From positions 1-64,000 of the forward strand of contig JANQEO010000213.1 in assembly GCA_028278325.1 (NCBI GenBank): 64,000 nucleotides of DNA, in the 5' to 3' direction. Shown here piece by piece: positions 1-9,693 of the stretch; within the stretch, counting starts at the first letter, position 1; each line of letters begins with the position of its first letter. A program made the translations under genes and the position numbers. This stretch comes from Candidatus Binatia bacterium (GTDB taxonomy: Bacteria > Desulfobacterota > Binatia > UBA1149 > JAJCZL01). Under the pieces are notes generated by a model. The model was given only the letters and a program-made list of their open reading frames with translations, ran no database searches and had not been told where the DNA came from.

Positions 1-1
1 C

Positions 2-3000
2 GACGCCGGCTGTACGACGGGCCCCGACGGAGGGCCTGAAGAATGTGATGACGGAAACGCGAGCAATAACGACGCCTGCCTGAACGATTGCGCCGATGCG
101 GATTGCGGGGATGGAGTGATCCACTTCGGCATGGAGGATTGCGACGACGGCAACGACATGGATACCGATCCTTGCCGCAACAACTGCACGCTCGCCGAGT
201 GCGGTGATTCGGTGACCTGTGTAGACCCGAGTTGTACGACCGGCCCGGGCGGCAGCCGCGAGCAATGCGATGACGGCAACGACAGCAACCTCGACATCTG
301 TCTGAACAACTGCGCCTTGTTCAGTTGTGGTGACGGCTTCGTGAACCCGAACTTCGAGGAGTGCGATCCACCGGGTGCAGGCTGCGACGCCAACTGCATG
401 ATCGAAGGTACCTGCGGTGACGGCGATGTGGGGATCAACGAGGACTGCGACGACGGCAATCAGACCAACGGCGACGGCTGTGACGACGACGTAGCCAGCG
501 GCGGTAACTGCACCGTCAGTGCGTGCGGCAACGGTGTTGTCGCGGGCGCCGAGGAGTGCGATGACCAAGGCGAGTCCGCTACATGCGACGCGGATTGCAC
601 TAACGTTTCCTGCGGTGACGGCACCACCAACACTACCGCTGGAGAGCAATGTGACGACGGCGGCGAGTCGGCCACCTGTGATGCGGACTGCACGCCGGCC
701 AGCTGCGGTGACTCCACCACCAACGTCACTGCGGGCGAGCAGTGCGACGATGGCGGCGAATCTGCCACATGCGACTCCGACTGCACGACGGCCAGCTGCG
801 GCGACTCCACCACCAACGCTACGGCGGGCGAGCAGTGCGACGACGGTGGCGAGTCGGCGACCTGCGACTCGGATTGTACGGATGCCAGCTGCGGCGACTC
901 CACGACCAACGCTACGGCGGGAGAGGAGTGCGACGACGGGGGCGAGTCGGCGACCTGCGACTCCGATTGCACGGATGCCAGCTGCGGAGACTCCACGACC
1001 AACGCTACGGCGGGAGAGGAGTGCGACGACGGTGGCGAGTCGGCGACCTGCGACTCCGACTGTACGGATGCCGAGTGCGGCGACGATACCATCAACGCGA
1101 CGGCCGGTGAGGCTTGTGACGATGGCAACGTCAACGACAACGACAATTGCACCAGCTCATGCCAGACCGCGTCGTGCGGAGACGGGTCGGTTTGTTCCGA
1201 CGGTGCCTGCACCACCGGTCCCGGTGGCGGCCCTGAAACCTGCGATGACGGTGGGGAGTCGGCTACCTGTGACAGTGACTGTTCGGATGCCCAGTGTGGC
1301 GACAGCACGATCAATGCTACAGCGGGCGAGACTTGCGATGACGGTAATCCGAGTGATAGCGGGCCCTGCCGCGCGAATTGTACCGACGCCGTTTGTGGCG
1401 ACGGCCTGACCTGTTCCGACGCCGGTTGCACGAGCGGTGTCGGCGGCGGCCTGGAAGAGTGCGACGATGCCGGCGAGTCCGCCCTCTGCGACGATGACTG
1501 CTCGGCGCCGGTGTGCGGCGACGGCAACCTCAACGAAGCGGCCGGCGAGGCCTGCGACGACGGCAACACCATCCCTGGTGACGGTTGTTCCGACCTGTGT
1601 TCCCTCGGCCAAGATCCTCTTTGCCCGGACTTCGGCATGCTCAACATCTACGCCGGCGTCGGACTGGAGTGCACGACCAACGCCGACTGCGGCGGCCCCG
1701 GCACCTGTGACACGAGCCTCGGCCGGTGCCGCACCAAGTCCGAGCTCGATACCGGCTGGAAAGGCATCGCGCACAACGCGGATGTCAGCGAGAATGTGTT
1801 GCTGACCGGATCTCTTTTATGCAAGGGCCCCGGCCCGCCCTGTGGCGAGTGCGAAGTTACCGGTCTCGATCCGAGTGCGGGCAACTGCCGCTGCAGCCAG
1901 GATAACCAAGACAAGTGCGACGAGCCTTTCGCCGAGTTCGACAACGATGATTGCGGCACCGGTCTGGCTTGTGTGACCGATGACGACTGCCGCCGGTGCG
2001 CGAACGACCCGAATACGATTTGTACGGGCAGGAGCGACTGCAATACAACCTGCACGACGAACTCCGACTGTGGAACCGGCGACCGCTGTCCGTGCATCGC
2101 CGGACAGTGCGGTGAGTGCGTTTGCACGGCCGGTGAGTTCGGAAGCTGCAACACGGCCACCGGTGAATGTGCCGGCGGCTGCGACTGTTACTTCGGGGCG
2201 CCCTTGCCATTGTCGGCGGGCAACGCTCCCGCCTGCGTGGTGAACAAGTTCGCCCAGGATGTCTCGGGGATGGCCAACGTCGACCTCGGCGCAGGGGCCA
2301 TAACCGCCAACCTCAGATCCATCGTTCACCTCGGCCAGGGTGAGATAGCCTTGTTCCAACCTTGCCCGCTTTGCGGGGGGACCTGCACCGAGCCTGTTCA
2401 GGGCCGCTGTACATCTCCTTTCGTAAACCGTGGAAACATCTGTGAAGAGGACTCCGACTGCGACAGCAGTCCGGGCAACGGCTTGTGCCGCTTCAAGTTC
2501 GGCCAGCCCTGCGTCCGTGACCAGTCCTGTGATGTCAACCCTGGTGACGGTGTCGGTGTGTGCAGCAACTTCGACAGCGTGATCCGTGACGGCGTCGCCG
2601 AAGGCACCTGCGTTGGTGGTAAGAACAACGGAGAGAGTTGCGACGTTGACGGCCTCAATACGACATTCCCCGCCCTCGACGGATTGAACGGTGGCGGTTA
2701 CAGCATCGACTGTTTTCCCTCTACCGGTCAGAACATCTCCGGCACCGGCTTGGTCATCAACCTGACTCAGACTACGGACTCGGCCGAGTTGACCGCGCAG
2801 GTAGACTGCGGGGAACCGTTCAGCAAGCCTGACGATCCGACCAACCCGTTCCAGAACAACTGCCATTGCCGCGTTTGCACCCAGCTGTGCTCGGGTAATT
2901 CCGACGTGGAGTGCAACAACGATACAGACTGTCAGGCTTGCTCGCTCGACAGTAGTGTATTGTGTGGCACGGATCTGGATTGCCAGTTCTGCAGCGGTGA

Positions 3001-3739
3001 CAACTCGATTCCGTGTCTGGCTGACTTCACCTGCATCATCGCGGGTGCGGGAAGCTGTGAGCCGATCGCCGGCACTTGCGAGCCGGCATTCGGCACCTGT
3101 TCGGACGGGGAAGCCAACATCCCGTGCAACAGCGATCAGGACTGCGCGGATGCGGGTTCTCCCGGACGTTGCGCAACCAACGGCCAGGGAATTCCGCCGG
3201 GACCGAACTTCTGCTCTTCGGCGCCGGCCGACGGCGGCGACGGTCAGGTCGGCCTGTGTGTCGATACGGGCAACAACGAAGGCGAGTGTTTCTCCAGCAT
3301 CGACGACGTCAATTTCTGCGACGGCATCGTGCGGGCGACTGGAGAAGGCTTCCTGAGTTGCTCGACCACGCCGAAGTGCTCGACGATCCCGAACCAGGTT
3401 TGCAACAACAACGGAGACTGCGCGGGCAACAGCGTGCCGGGCGAGTGCGTGACCAACCTCGACTGCCTGGCGTCAGGTCAAGCAGGCGGCGACTGCACGC
3501 AGAGTGTGCGTAAGCGTTGCTTCCTCGAGACCGTGACGGCGGAGGGTGAACCGGATCCCGATACGCCTCTTGGCGTAGCGACTTTCTGCATCCCCCCGAC
3601 ATCGGGGCCGGCCATCAATATCGCTGCGGGACTGCCGGGGCCGGGTAGGGTGAAGACGCACACCGAGGCGAAGACCTTCTGTGCCAGCGACAACAGCGTG
3701 CAGTACCAGCCGGGGATCGGTGGCTGCCCCGCGCCTTAG
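2..3739 (+). CDS. Cys-rich repeat surface/secreted protein (5' truncated by window)
   Basis: The frame is open from base 2, so the true start lies upstream and only the last 1245 codons are seen. The first ~520 residues are Asp/Cys-rich modules of the DUF4215 (Myxococcus Cys-rich repeat) type, with recurring CGDG, EECDDGN and DGCS..C motifs, including five near-identical 31-residue units. The remainder is a different Cys-rich region with many C..D.DC motifs, ending in a module with LPGPGR and FCASDNSV. That C-terminal module recurs in the protein at 25837-28308. Such proteins are exported and disulfide-rich; a structural or adhesive surface role is inference. The regular Cys spacing supports the frame over the long antisense reading frame at 460-1647. 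The gene ends 17 bases from the convergent hflC stop. Confidence 0.85.
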   Translation, partial: DAGCTTGPDGGPEECDDGNASNNDACLNDCADADCGDGVIHFGMEDCDDGNDMDTDPCRNNCTLAECGDSVTCVDPSCTTGPGGSREQCDDGNDSNLDICLNNCALFSCGDGFVNPNFEECDPPGAGCDANCMIEGTCGDGDVGINEDCDDGNQTNGDGCDDDVASGGNCTVSACGNGVVAGAEECDDQGESATCDADCTNVSCGDGTTNTTAGEQCDDGGESATCDADCTPASCGDSTTNVTAGEQCDDGGESATCDSDCTTASCGDSTTNATAGEQCDDGGESATCDSDCTDASCGDSTTNATAGEECDDGGESATCDSDCTDASCGDSTTNATAGEECDDGGESATCDSDCTDAECGDDTINATAGEACDDGNVNDNDNCTSSCQTASCGDGSVCSDGACTTGPGGGPETCDDGGESATCDSDCSDAQCGDSTINATAGETCDDGNPSDSGPCRANCTDAVCGDGLTCSDAGCTSGVGGGLEECDDAGESALCDDDCSAPVCGDGNLNEAAGEACDDGNTIPGDGCSDLCSLGQDPLCPDFGMLNIYAGVGLECTTNADCGGPGTCDTSLGRCRTKSELDTGWKGIAHNADVSENVLLTGSLLCKGPGPPCGECEVTGLDPSAGNCRCSQDNQDKCDEPFAEFDNDDCGTGLACVTDDDCRRCANDPNTICTGRSDCNTTCTTNSDCGTGDRCPCIAGQCGECVCTAGEFGSCNTATGECAGGCDCYFGAPLPLSAGNAPACVVNKFAQDVSGMANVDLGAGAITANLRSIVHLGQGEIALFQPCPLCGGTCTEPVQGRCTSPFVNRGNICEEDSDCDSSPGNGLCRFKFGQPCVRDQSCDVNPGDGVGVCSNFDSVIRDGVAEGTCVGGKNNGESCDVDGLNTTFPALDGLNGGGYSIDCFPSTGQNISGTGLVINLTQTTDSAELTAQVDCGEPFSKPDDPTNPFQNNCHCRVCTQLCSGNSDVECNNDTDCQACSLDSSVLCGTDLDCQFCSGDNSIPCLADFTCIIAGAGSCEPIAGTCEPAFGTCSDGEANIPCNSDQDCADAGSPGRCATNGQGIPPGPNFCSSAPADGGDGQVGLCVDTGNNEGECFSSIDDVNFCDGIVRATGEGFLSCSTTPKCSTIPNQVCNNNGDCAGNSVPGECVTNLDCLASGQAGGDCTQSVRKRCFLETVTAEGEPDPDTPLGVATFCIPPTSGPAINIAAGLPGPGRVKTHTEAKTFCASDNSVQYQPGIGGCPAP
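649..1113 (+). repeat. Five 93-bp in-frame tandem repeats
   Basis: Units begin near 649, 742, 835, 928 and 1021. Each encodes a 31-residue module of the form CDDGGESATCDSDCT followed by CGDSTTNATAGE. The copies at 835-1113 are almost identical in DNA, suggesting recent duplication or gene conversion. The period is a multiple of three, so copy number can change without a frameshift. Confidence 0.85.
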
Positions 3740-3756
3740 GCCGACGGCTTGACGGC

Positions 3757-4620
3757 TTAACGGGCGTTCGAAGAGTCGATCAGCTTCAGGAACTCCGACG
3801 CCGGAGTGAGTACGATCGTCGTACCCTCGGTGAGGGCCTTTTCGTAGGCCTCCAAAGTCCTGAGGAACTCGTAGAACTCGCGGTCCCGGTTGTATGCCTT
3901 GGCGAAGATGGCTGTAGCCTTCGCGTCGGCCTCGCCGCGAAGAATGGAAGCCTCGCGCTGCGCTTCGGCGATGATGACCTGCTTGTCGCGTTCAGCCCGG
4001 GAGCGCACTTTCCTGGATTCTTCTTCACCCTCGGCGCGGAATTTCTTGGCCTGCCTTTCGCGCTCGGCCTTCATGCGGCTGAACACCGTTACCTCGTTTT
4101 TCTCGGGCAGTTCCGTGCGTTTGAGGCGAACGTCGACGATCTCGACTCCGTAAGCCTTGGCCTTGTCGTTGGATGCGGCGAGGATTTCGTTGAGAAGCGA
4201 TTCCCGGTCGCCGGAGACCACCTCTCTGAGCACCACTCGCCCGATCGATTCTCTCAACGCTGAGTAGATGATGTCATCCAACCGTGACTGAGCGCCGGCT
4301 TCGGTGACTACGGTCTGGAAGAACAGCAATGGGTCGGTGATGCGCCATCGCGAGAAGTTGTCCACTACGAGCTGCTGCTTGTCCTGCGTGATCAGCTCTC
4401 GCGGCGTGGCGTCGTACTCGAGGAGGCGTTTCTCGAAGTAGACGACGTTCTGGACGAAGGGGGTCTTGAAGTTCAGTCCCGGGTCTACGACGGTACGAAC
4501 GGGGCGGCCGAACTGCACCACGATGGCCTGTTGCCACTCACCGACCTGGAAGGTCGCCGTCGAGAAGATCATTACGAGCGCCGCAACGCCGGCGAGGATG
4601 AATACCGGAGCGCGGTTCAC
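3757..4620 (-). CDS. hflC: HflC, SPFH/band-7 membrane protease modulator
   Basis: 287 aa. It has an N-terminal membrane anchor (about residues 5-24) and then an SPFH/prohibitin domain starting QVGEWQQAIVVQFGRPV, the usual HflC opening. A charged coiled coil follows (RMKAERERQAKKFRAEGEEE) and then the conserved AEAQREASILRGEADA segment. HflC forms a periplasm-facing cage with HflK around the FtsH protease and modulates membrane protein turnover. The start codon overlaps the hflK stop by four bases, so the pair is translationally coupled. Length and motifs fit the family. Confidence 0.95.
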   Translation of the reverse strand: MNRAPVFILAGVAALVMIFSTATFQVGEWQQAIVVQFGRPVRTVVDPGLNFKTPFVQNVVYFEKRLLEYDATPRELITQDKQQLVVDNFSRWRITDPLLFFQTVVTEAGAQSRLDDIIYSALRESIGRVVLREVVSGDRESLLNEILAASNDKAKAYGVEIVDVRLKRTELPEKNEVTVFSRMKAERERQAKKFRAEGEEESRKVRSRAERDKQVIIAEAQREASILRGEADAKATAIFAKAYNRDREFYEFLRTLEAYEKALTEGTTIVLTPASEFLKLIDSSNAR

Positions 4621-5648
4621 TGGGCGCCTCCAGCAGGAGGACCGCCCAGCGCCTTGTTCAACGGCAGGAGCGGAAGGACTGAGCCGGCCGCCGCCTCGTC
4701 GAGAATCACTTTATCGGCGCCGGTCAGGACCTTTTCCATGGTCTCCAGGTACATGCGCTTACGGGTGACCACGGGGGCCTTGCGATAGGCGTCGCTGACA
4801 AGTTCGAAGTTCTTGGCGAGACCTTCCGCGCGCTTGACCCTGGCCTCGGCGTAGCCCTTGGCCTCGTTGACCCGCTCGGCCGCCGTACCGCGTGCTTTCG
4901 GGACGATGTCGTTGGCGAAGCCCTGAGCCTCGTTGATCATCCTTTCCTTGTCTTGCTCGGCGCTGATGACGTCCTTGAAGGCGTCCTGAACGGGCGTGGG
5001 AGGCACGACGTCCTGAAGCTTCACGGTCGTTATGAGGATCCCGGCCTCATAGAGGTCGAGATGGGCTTGCAGAAGCTCCTGGGCACGGATCTGGATCTCG
5101 AGGCGGCCTTCGGTCAGGGCCGCGTCGATCGAGTTGCTCCCTATAACGGTTCTCATGGCCGCTTGCGCGGCGTCGCGCAGGGTGTCGGTGGGATCGCGCA
5201 CGTTGAAGAGGAACTGGAGGGCGTCCTGTATCCGATACTGGACGATGAAGTCGACGTCGACGATGTTGCCGTCTGCCGTCAGCATCCGGGACTCCTCCAC
5301 GATCGACCGGTAGCGGGCGGGAGGGCCTACGTCGATCGTGCGAAATCCGATTTCTTCCTTGAGGACGCGCGTCACCGGCGTCTTGATGACGGAGTCGACA
5401 GGCCAGGGAACGTGCCAATGGAGGCCGGGAACGGTGGTCGTTACAACGCGGCCGAAGCGCAGGACGACGCCGACCTCGCTCGGATTGACTTGATACAGTC
5501 CCGTCGCGAGCCAGGCGAGTACGGCGAGTGCAACGCCTGCGGCTATCAGCCGGTTACCCCCGCCGGCGCGCAGTCGTCCGAAGACCTCGTTGATTATGTC
5601 TTCAGGTGAAGGGGGACGTCCCCTGCCGTTCCCGAAGCTACCCGGCAT
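4617..5648 (-). CDS. hflK: HflK, SPFH/band-7 membrane protease modulator
   Basis: 343 aa. A short Gly/Pro/Arg-rich N-terminus (MPGSFGNGRGRPPSPEDI) precedes one membrane segment at about residues 34-52. The SPFH domain follows (VNPSEVGVVLRFGRV, PGLHWHVPWPVDSV), then the alanine-rich coiled coil (ARGTAAERVNEAKGYAEARVKRAEG). HflK partners HflC around FtsH. It is the first gene of a two-gene minus-strand operon and overlaps hflC by ATGA. The region between it and the kinase gene at 5700 is only about 50 bases. Confidence 0.95.
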   Translation of the reverse strand: MPGSFGNGRGRPPSPEDIINEVFGRLRAGGGNRLIAAGVALAVLAWLATGLYQVNPSEVGVVLRFGRVVTTTVPGLHWHVPWPVDSVIKTPVTRVLKEEIGFRTIDVGPPARYRSIVEESRMLTADGNIVDVDFIVQYRIQDALQFLFNVRDPTDTLRDAAQAAMRTVIGSNSIDAALTEGRLEIQIRAQELLQAHLDLYEAGILITTVKLQDVVPPTPVQDAFKDVISAEQDKERMINEAQGFANDIVPKARGTAAERVNEAKGYAEARVKRAEGLAKNFELVSDAYRKAPVVTRKRMYLETMEKVLTGADKVILDEAAAGSVLPLLPLNKALGGPPAGGAQ

Positions 5649-5699
5649 TCCGTCGGCCTCGCATGATGCGAGTCAGCGTTACAGCCGGGTCCTAAACTG

Positions 5700-7427
5700 T
5701 CAACCTGCGTTGGGGGTCGCCTCAGGGGCGGTAGTTGCTTGGTTGGAGGCCGACAGGTCGGTGGGCAACGCGACGACCATCCTGGTTCCCCCACAGTCGG
5801 GAGCCTCGGCCCAGATCCAGCCGCCATGATGTGCCACTACCTCTCTGCATATCGCCAGACCCAACCCGGTTCCGGTCGGCTTGTTGTCCTTCTTGGACTG
5901 CTTGACCTGGTGGAAGCGCTCGAAGACGTGCTCCAGCTGGTCCGCAGGAATTCCCGGGCCCGAGTCCTGGACCGTCATCTTGAGGACCGGCTTGTCCTGG
6001 TGAGTGGAGATCTCTGTGGCCAGGCGGACCGTGCCGTTAGGGGGTGTATACTTCATCGCGTTGCTGCAGAGGTTGGTGAAGACTTGTATGAGTCTGTCGC
6101 GGTCGCCCTGGATCTCGGGAAGATCCGGCGCGGCGGTGAGTTCCAGGTTGATCTCACGCTCGGTGAACAGGGGCTTGAAGGTCCGGGCAACGTGATCGAG
6201 GACTTCCGCGGGATCTTCTATGGGCGCCATATCCCACTCGACTCGGCCGGCCTCGATCTTGGCCAGGTCGAGGAGGTCGTTGATCAACCGCGACAGCCGC
6301 CGCGACTCCTCGATGATCACCGAGCTGAAACGCTTGTCACTCTTCGGGTTCTCGTCGCCGTAGCGCGATATGATCTTGGCTGCCGACGAGATCGCGGCGA
6401 TGGGAGATCGCAGCTCGTGAGACACGTTGCTCAAGAATTCCGATTTTAGGCGGTCATATTCTTTCAGCCGCTCGTTGGTGGCCTGGAGTTCCGAGGTGCG
6501 CTCGCGCACCTTGGACTCGAGCAATTGAGAATGCTTCTCGATCTCCGCACGAAGCCGTTGCTCTTCGCGCGTAGCAGCCTCGGCGCGTTGACGGGCGACG
6601 ACGAGTTCGCTGATGTAGGACTTGATCGACCGGCGCATCAGCTCGAACTGGCGGGCGAGAACTCCGAACTCGTCACGCGATTCGATTGCTTGGATCTCTT
6701 GGTGGAGGTTGCCTTCGGCGATCAGTTCGGCATCGCGCGCGAGTCGGTTGATCGGTTGGAGAAGCTTGCGGCTGAGAAGGCCGGACGCGGTCAACCCGAG
6801 GGCGCTGAAGATCAGTGCCACCAGGATAGCAGCAATCATGGATCGCTTGATGATGTTCGAGCCCGCCACGAGCGCCTCTGCTGCTTGTTTGTCGATCGAG
6901 GCCAGGTCGAACGTCAGTTGCAGCGTTCCCCAATACTCACCACCCACCGTGAGAGGGTGGGTGATTTCGAGCAGTTTCCTGCCCTTCTTGCCGCGCACCA
7001 TGCGAGGCTCACCGACCGACGCCATGCCGGACACGGTTGACCCCACGAAGCTAGGATCCGTATGTACGATGATGACGTTCGCCGAGTTGGTTACGAAGGC
7101 GTATGCGAGATCGGGGTTCTTGTCCTGAACCGTCTCCATACTCTCGGCGACGAAGGCGAAGTTGAACCCCGCGATCGCGTTCTCCATGTTTGCGGCGAGG
7201 TTTTCCGCCAGCAGCTGTCCGCGGTCGACCATGCCGTCTCTCAGCAGCTGGGAGTCACGCTGGATCTCGGCCCGCATGACTTTGGTCTGCTGATACGCGA
7301 GCAGTCCGGCTACGGCGGCTACCGAAGTGAAGATGGTGAGGGCGGCCGCCAGAGTGAGTTTTACATGGAGGCCGAGTCCTCTGGGTGCGGGCGTATCGAG
7401 CCGATCCGTGCTTACGGTCTCAAGCAT
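5700..7427 (-). CDS. Membrane sensor histidine kinase (HAMP-HisKA-HATPase)
   Basis: 575 aa from the ATG at 7427, preferred over the ATG at 7454 because GGGAGGG lies 6-8 bases before it. It has an N-terminal transmembrane helix, a periplasmic double-Cache-like sensor region (about 45-190), a second transmembrane helix, HAMP and a coiled coil. The HisKA box SHELRSPIAAIS places the phospho-acceptor His at about 337. The HATPase_c domain has N box NLCSNAMKYTP, G1 DSGPGIP and G2 GTGLGLAICREVV. All catalytic motifs are intact. No response regulator lies nearby. It follows the TonB receptor gene on the same strand and may sense the ligand handled by that block (inference). Its DHp region resembles the kinase at 12035. 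Confidence 0.9.
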   Translation of the reverse strand: MLETVSTDRLDTPAPRGLGLHVKLTLAAALTIFTSVAAVAGLLAYQQTKVMRAEIQRDSQLLRDGMVDRGQLLAENLAANMENAIAGFNFAFVAESMETVQDKNPDLAYAFVTNSANVIIVHTDPSFVGSTVSGMASVGEPRMVRGKKGRKLLEITHPLTVGGEYWGTLQLTFDLASIDKQAAEALVAGSNIIKRSMIAAILVALIFSALGLTASGLLSRKLLQPINRLARDAELIAEGNLHQEIQAIESRDEFGVLARQFELMRRSIKSYISELVVARQRAEAATREEQRLRAEIEKHSQLLESKVRERTSELQATNERLKEYDRLKSEFLSNVSHELRSPIAAISSAAKIISRYGDENPKSDKRFSSVIIEESRRLSRLINDLLDLAKIEAGRVEWDMAPIEDPAEVLDHVARTFKPLFTEREINLELTAAPDLPEIQGDRDRLIQVFTNLCSNAMKYTPPNGTVRLATEISTHQDKPVLKMTVQDSGPGIPADQLEHVFERFHQVKQSKKDNKPTGTGLGLAICREVVAHHGGWIWAEAPDCGGTRMVVALPTDLSASNQATTAPEATPNAG

Positions 7428-7605
7428 CGGCGGCCCTCCCGATACCGTAAGCATTAGCGCTCGTGAGATGGAGACGGGTGCAGAAGCATGAGCCCTGCCC
7501 AGGCTTCGATCTCGGCTCGCATGCCGTCACCTCAGCGCACGTTGAGCTGGTGGCGCCGGTGGAGTGGATGTCCCCAACGTACTGCATCGGTTGTAGCCGG
7601 TTACC

Positions 7606-9666
7606 CTAGAATTCCTGCGATACCCTCAAGAACCATTCCCGGGTGATCTGGCTGGCCGTCGGTTTGACCAATTCCTCGAGGAATTCGGTGTGGTCGCTAT
7701 CCGTTATGTTGTGGCCGACAAGGCTGAACGTAGGCCAGCCTTCCGCGGGCTGATAGTTGATCGCCAAGTCGACTCTCAGATAGGAGTCGATATCCACGCT
7801 CGGCGTCCCGAACAGCGACTGAGTCGTCACCTGATCGACCCAGTGCAAGGTGGGTACGATGGAGACCCGAGGTGAGCAGTCGATGAAGGTGCGCAGATTG
7901 AACTTCCACTCGGGCACGTCCGGGTTGTCGTCGCCCTGGTGTTGGAAGGAGTAGTAGGAAGTGTTGAACTCGCCCCTGATCGAATCGGTTACATCGAAGG
8001 TAAGAGCGGCCTCTGCGCCGTATCCGTGGCCCCCGACGACGTTGTCGATGGTCGTGAATACGGCCCCGCAAGCCGGGAAACCGAGGCCCAGCGGCGTACA
8101 GCCGGTGGGGAAGGGCACCGGTGCTGAAGCCGTCGAGGTGTCCCAGATGAGCACGTCGTCGTACTCGTTGTAAAACGCGGTGGCGTCCAGCGCGACCGAG
8201 TCGCTGAAGCGGTGCCGGTAGCCCACCTCGTAGGCGATCATGGTGGTATCGTCCGCGGTGCTGTCGGTCGTGAATACCGGGAAGATGGTGGCGCCCATCA
8301 TGAGGAACGGCTCGCCGATGACGGTCACGAAGCTGTCTGAGTAGGACGGCGTGTTGACAGCGTGGGAGACCGAGGCCCATGCGGTTCGCTGATCGTCGAA
8401 GCGATGAACGAGGCGGGCTGAGGGTTGAAAGTTCGTGCCGCTGAACGAGTTGTTCTCAACCTTGGTCCCCAGCGTCAGCTTGGTTCGCGCGGCGATTTTG
8501 GATTCCCAGTTGATGAAGCCACCGATCACGTCGAGAGTATCGGCGGAAGGACTGAATGCTGCGATCCCGTCGGCGATGCTCATGTCCGTGTGGCGATAGT
8601 TGGCGCCCCAGGTTATCCGGTTGGAACCACCGAGCCGGAAGCTGTGTTGGAGCTCGATGTCGCCCGTTGTGCGCTCGTTCTGGAAGCTACCCACGAAGGG
8701 CACCGCATCGCGCTCGACTTGATCGCCCGCGATCTGCAGGTGACCAGACGAGCCGTCGGCGAAGTCTTTCTCGATTCTCAGCACACCCGAGTAGAGCTCG
8801 GTCTCCTGCACGTCTCCGGTCGCGCCGGGGCGTACGAACGACTCGAGCTTGGAGTGCTGGATCTCCCCGCTGCTGCGGATCACGAGGCCTCGGCCAAGAT
8901 CCCAGTCGAACCGGTAGCCGCCTCTGTATTCTTCATCGAGCCCGTCGAGGTCGTCTCGGCCGTCACCGCCGCCGTCGCCGCTGAAGCCTGAGTCCCCGGC
9001 CGCGCGGCCGTAGACGCGGAAGTTGAAGCTGCCGTTTCGGCCGCCGTGACGCGCCTCGCCTCTATAAAGCTCGTTGGTGCCGCCGAAGGCACGGATGATG
9101 GTCCCGTGTGTATCCTCTGCGCTCTTGGTGATGATGTTGATGACGCCGTTTACCGCGTTCGAACCGTAGAGGGCGCCCCCGGGTCCCCTGATCACCTCGA
9201 TGCGGTCGATGTCGGGGGCAAAGGTTTCCCACTGTTGCCACACCGTGCCGCCGAACAGCGGCGTGTAGATAGGCCGGCCGTCGAGCAGAACCAGCATCTT
9301 CTCGGCGAAGAAGCCCTGGAAGCCCCTAGCCGAGACCGCCGAGGCGTGTGCATCGATGCTGGCAACATCCAACCCGGGCACCATGCGTAGGGCGTCGACG
9401 ATCGACTCGGCGCCGGACTTCACGATGTCCTCGCCCTTGACCACGTATATGGCGGCCGCTGCGCCCCAGAGGGACTCCGGGTGCCGCGAAACGGACGTCA
9501 CGATGTCGGTTTCGACCCGGAAGAACTCGATCTCCGAGGAAAGGTCGACCGTTGTCTCTTGGTTGCTGAACGGGTCCTGCGGTTCCGCGCTAACGTGTGC
9601 CGGTGTCATCCAGCAAGCCAGAAGCGCAACGAGAACCAAACCTTGTTTTCCACACCTCATCATCAC
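7606..9666 (-). CDS. TonB-dependent outer-membrane receptor
   Basis: 686 aa with a signal peptide ending near HVSA. The plug domain shows IYVVKGEDIVKSGAESIVDALRMVPGL split across its usual strands, VLLDGRPIYTPLFGG and IEVIRGPGGALYGSNAVNGVINI. A beta-barrel follows and ends in Phe (WFLRVSQEF), as expected for BAM-assembled proteins. It would import a bulky ligand using TonB energy; the substrate cannot be read from sequence. Two periplasmic solute-binding proteins lie upstream on the same strand and a sensor kinase downstream, so the four are probably co-transcribed. No ExbBD/TonB genes are in the window. Confidence 0.93.
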   Translation of the reverse strand: MMMRCGKQGLVLVALLACWMTPAHVSAEPQDPFSNQETTVDLSSEIEFFRVETDIVTSVSRHPESLWGAAAAIYVVKGEDIVKSGAESIVDALRMVPGLDVASIDAHASAVSARGFQGFFAEKMLVLLDGRPIYTPLFGGTVWQQWETFAPDIDRIEVIRGPGGALYGSNAVNGVINIITKSAEDTHGTIIRAFGGTNELYRGEARHGGRNGSFNFRVYGRAAGDSGFSGDGGGDGRDDLDGLDEEYRGGYRFDWDLGRGLVIRSSGEIQHSKLESFVRPGATGDVQETELYSGVLRIEKDFADGSSGHLQIAGDQVERDAVPFVGSFQNERTTGDIELQHSFRLGGSNRITWGANYRHTDMSIADGIAAFSPSADTLDVIGGFINWESKIAARTKLTLGTKVENNSFSGTNFQPSARLVHRFDDQRTAWASVSHAVNTPSYSDSFVTVIGEPFLMMGATIFPVFTTDSTADDTTMIAYEVGYRHRFSDSVALDATAFYNEYDDVLIWDTSTASAPVPFPTGCTPLGLGFPACGAVFTTIDNVVGGHGYGAEAALTFDVTDSIRGEFNTSYYSFQHQGDDNPDVPEWKFNLRTFIDCSPRVSIVPTLHWVDQVTTQSLFGTPSVDIDSYLRVDLAINYQPAEGWPTFSLVGHNITDSDHTEFLEELVKPTASQITREWFLRVSQEF

Positions 9667-9693
9667 ACCACTTCCTTCAATGGCCGTCAGGGC

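Noticed and set aside
649..1113. CRISPR-like array
   Set aside because: Repeats are contiguous, coding and 93 bp long, with no spacers and no cas genes.
460..1647. Long minus-strand open frame of 395 codons
   Set aside because: It is the antisense shadow of the Cys/Asp-rich repeats; its Ser/Pro repeats simply mirror the 93-bp DNA units.
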